From a virus: a DNA stretch of 23,653 bases. The stretch's first letter is position 1, and each line of letters begins with the position of its first letter. Location of the stretch: positions 1 through 23,653 of IMG/VR virus record IMGVR_UViG_3300009027_000037; one strand, given 5' to 3'. The position numbers and the translations under genes are program-made. Shown here piece after piece: positions 22,530-23,653 of the stretch. The notes under the pieces are model-generated. The model did not search any database, was not told where the DNA came from, and worked only from the letters and a program-made list of their open reading frames with translations.

Positions 22530-23653
22530 TCAATAACCAAACTCTGAATCTAAAGGCGTGAATGCCTGTTCACGATGCATATGTCTGATTCTTGTTAGTG
22601 GATCGGCTATTCGGGGCCTTGACATTATCAAGTACCTCAACGCATCATATGCGTGGTCAGGGGCGTGAGTATCCACATCCTCTGGGTTTGACCGATCTAA
22701 AGGAATACTTTGAAGTTCACGTATCAGGTTAGGGCAAGTATTAAATATTTGCAGTCGCGGCCTACCGCTTTGTTGTATCTTCAAGTATTCGTGAATTTGT
22801 ATCTTACCTTGTATACGATTCTTATCTGCTCTTCGTAGCTTGTGACCTACGCGCATCAACGACTCGCCTACAGTTGGGCCTGTTGTACCTGTCTTAGCCC
22901 ATGCTGCCGTATCTAGAACTCCGGGTACAGCAAAAGGATCTTGGGCTTCCATTTCAGCTATTATGTTTCCAAGATCTTCGCCCGTAAGTCCTTTACGGTA
23001 TAACTCTCTATATATAATTAAAGTGCCGTCTGTTGGATCAACTGTCCCCCATATACAGGCACTCTCTGACGCATAACCATAGTCAATCCCTTTTATTCTT
23101 TCCCATCCTATTGGAATATCAAAAGGAGTAACTACGTGGGCTGCTGTATCAAACTCAGTGAATGCAGCACCCTCTGCGATTTCCCAATTACCTTCTAGTA
23201 ATTGTTTTCGCTGGATGTCAGGGAGAGCCTTGAGCATCTCCTCATAACGACCATCTTCTGCAAGATAAGGATTGTCATCTAATCTTGCTGGTATAAACTT
23301 TCTGGTTAGACCGTCTTCACCCTTAAAAGATTCATTGGGCGGGTGTGGTAATATGTACCGTTTCTTTACCCAATGAGCGCCGACACCACCGGGATTAGCT
23401 GTACACCGCATATAAGGTACAATGTCTGGATCTGTAGTTCGTAAACGCGAAGCCAGATAGTTCCATCCAAATTCTGTAGGTAGGTGAGTAATCTCATCAA
23501 ATCCTATCCAACTATATGCTTGTCCTTGATAACGATATACATCTGCATCTCGTTCCAAGAATCCAAATTCTACTTTAGCCCCTGACGGGAAGTTCCAAAG
23601 CTTTTCTACCTCCCGATACTTACAGCCGGGAAAGGCTCTTGGATACAGCTCTC
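22530..23653 (-). CDS. terL: Terminase large subunit, C-terminal part (runs off right edge)
   Basis: The frame is open from the right edge, about 373 residues, missing the N-terminus with the Walker A P-loop. At the visible start it reads ELYPRAFPGCKYREVEKLWN, with GAKVEFGFLERDADVYRYQGQAYSWIGFDEITH following; WIGFDE is the Walker B motif, and MRCTANPGGVGAHWVKKRYI is the coupling region typical of terminases. The nuclease domain has KGIDYGYASESACIWG (first acidic residue), VLDTAAW (second) and DHAYDALRYL (the last acidic cluster). It is the ATP-driven motor and headful or end-cutting nuclease. It lies right before the portal gene. Confidence 0.92.
   Translation of the reverse strand, partial: ELYPRAFPGCKYREVEKLWNFPSGAKVEFGFLERDADVYRYQGQAYSWIGFDEITHLPTEFGWNYLASRLRTTDPDIVPYMRCTANPGGVGAHWVKKRYILPHPPNESFKGEDGLTRKFIPARLDDNPYLAEDGRYEEMLKALPDIQRKQLLEGNWEIAEGAAFTEFDTAAHVVTPFDIPIGWERIKGIDYGYASESACIWGTVDPTDGTLIIYRELYRKGLTGEDLGNIIAEMEAQDPFAVPGVLDTAAWAKTGTTGPTVGESLMRVGHKLRRADKNRIQGKIQIHEYLKIQQSGRPRLQIFNTCPNLIRELQSIPLDRSNPEDVDTHAPDHAYDALRYLIMSRPRIADPLTRIRHMHREQAFTPLDSEFGY

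Noticed and set aside
22516-22540. Longer portal with a TTG start
   Set aside because: It would overlap the terminase end, while ATG 22516 has a good AGGT ribosome binding site.
1-23653. tRNA genes, integrase, insertion sequences, attachment sites, defence systems
   Set aside because: I looked and saw no cloverleaf candidates, transposase or integrase motifs or terminal inverted repeats; intergenic space is almost absent.

Overview
The window is about 23.7 kb of the virion (packaging, head, tail, ejection) half of a double-stranded DNA tailed-phage genome. Every gene I can support lies on the minus strand, so the reading order is from the right edge to the left. Genes are packed almost without gaps, with many TAATG, ATGA or TGATG stop/start overlaps. 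There is no tape-measure, sheath or baseplate gene. The portal is P22/SU10-sized, and the head is followed by an adaptor, a hub protein, two very long fibre-like proteins and large internal-type proteins. This points to a podovirus-type phage. The small conserved proteins (DUF5872/DUF6496-like, the 57-residue SKSRVNEAGNYTKP protein, repeated ELNILDGV fibre motifs) are ones I associate with marine phages of Gram-negative bacteria. The host cannot be named from this window, and no tRNA or metabolic gene is visible.

Right to left: (1) 23653-20333, large terminase (C-terminal part, running off the edge) and portal. (2) 20529-18869, a run of small genes, one overprinted on the portal 3' end, then a DUF5872/DUF6496 multidomain protein. 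(3) 18868-18775, the largest intergenic gap (94 bp), with a near-perfect tandem 24-25 bp repeat. (4) 18774-16919, scaffold and major capsid protein, ending in an intrinsic terminator (16882-16911). (5) 16868-16404, three tiny genes filling what would otherwise look like a 515-bp gap. (6) 16404-14039, head-tail adaptor and tail hub/stabilisation protein. (7) 14036-6973, two very long repetitive fibre-like proteins (1077 and 1177 aa) with a tail-fibre assembly chaperone-like gene between them. (8) 6972-5632, four small secreted or membrane genes including a HOL3TMs-type holin and a DUF6127-like protein, probably a lysis cassette. (9) 5632-1, a small basic protein and then four virion/ejection-type genes, the last running off the left edge.

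How the genes work together: terminase and portal package DNA into a shell built by scaffold and coat protein. The adaptor and hub close the portal and carry the fibres. The fibres probably bind the host surface. The Gln/Asn/Ala-rich 1016-aa protein, the cationic-amphipathic 345-aa protein, the 184-aa protein and the partial left-edge protein form a block that fits internal (ejection) proteins which would carry DNA across the envelope. The holin group then ends infection.

Most interesting observations: an 11-residue periodicity maintained over about 417 residues of the 1016-aa protein; fifteen ~51-residue propeller-like repeats arranged as three sets of five in one fibre; a helical small gene overprinted on the low-complexity portal tail; a cationic antimicrobial-peptide-like N-terminus in a putative ejection protein; and six small genes outside the long-ORF layout. 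I found no CRISPR, insertion sequence, integrase or defence system.
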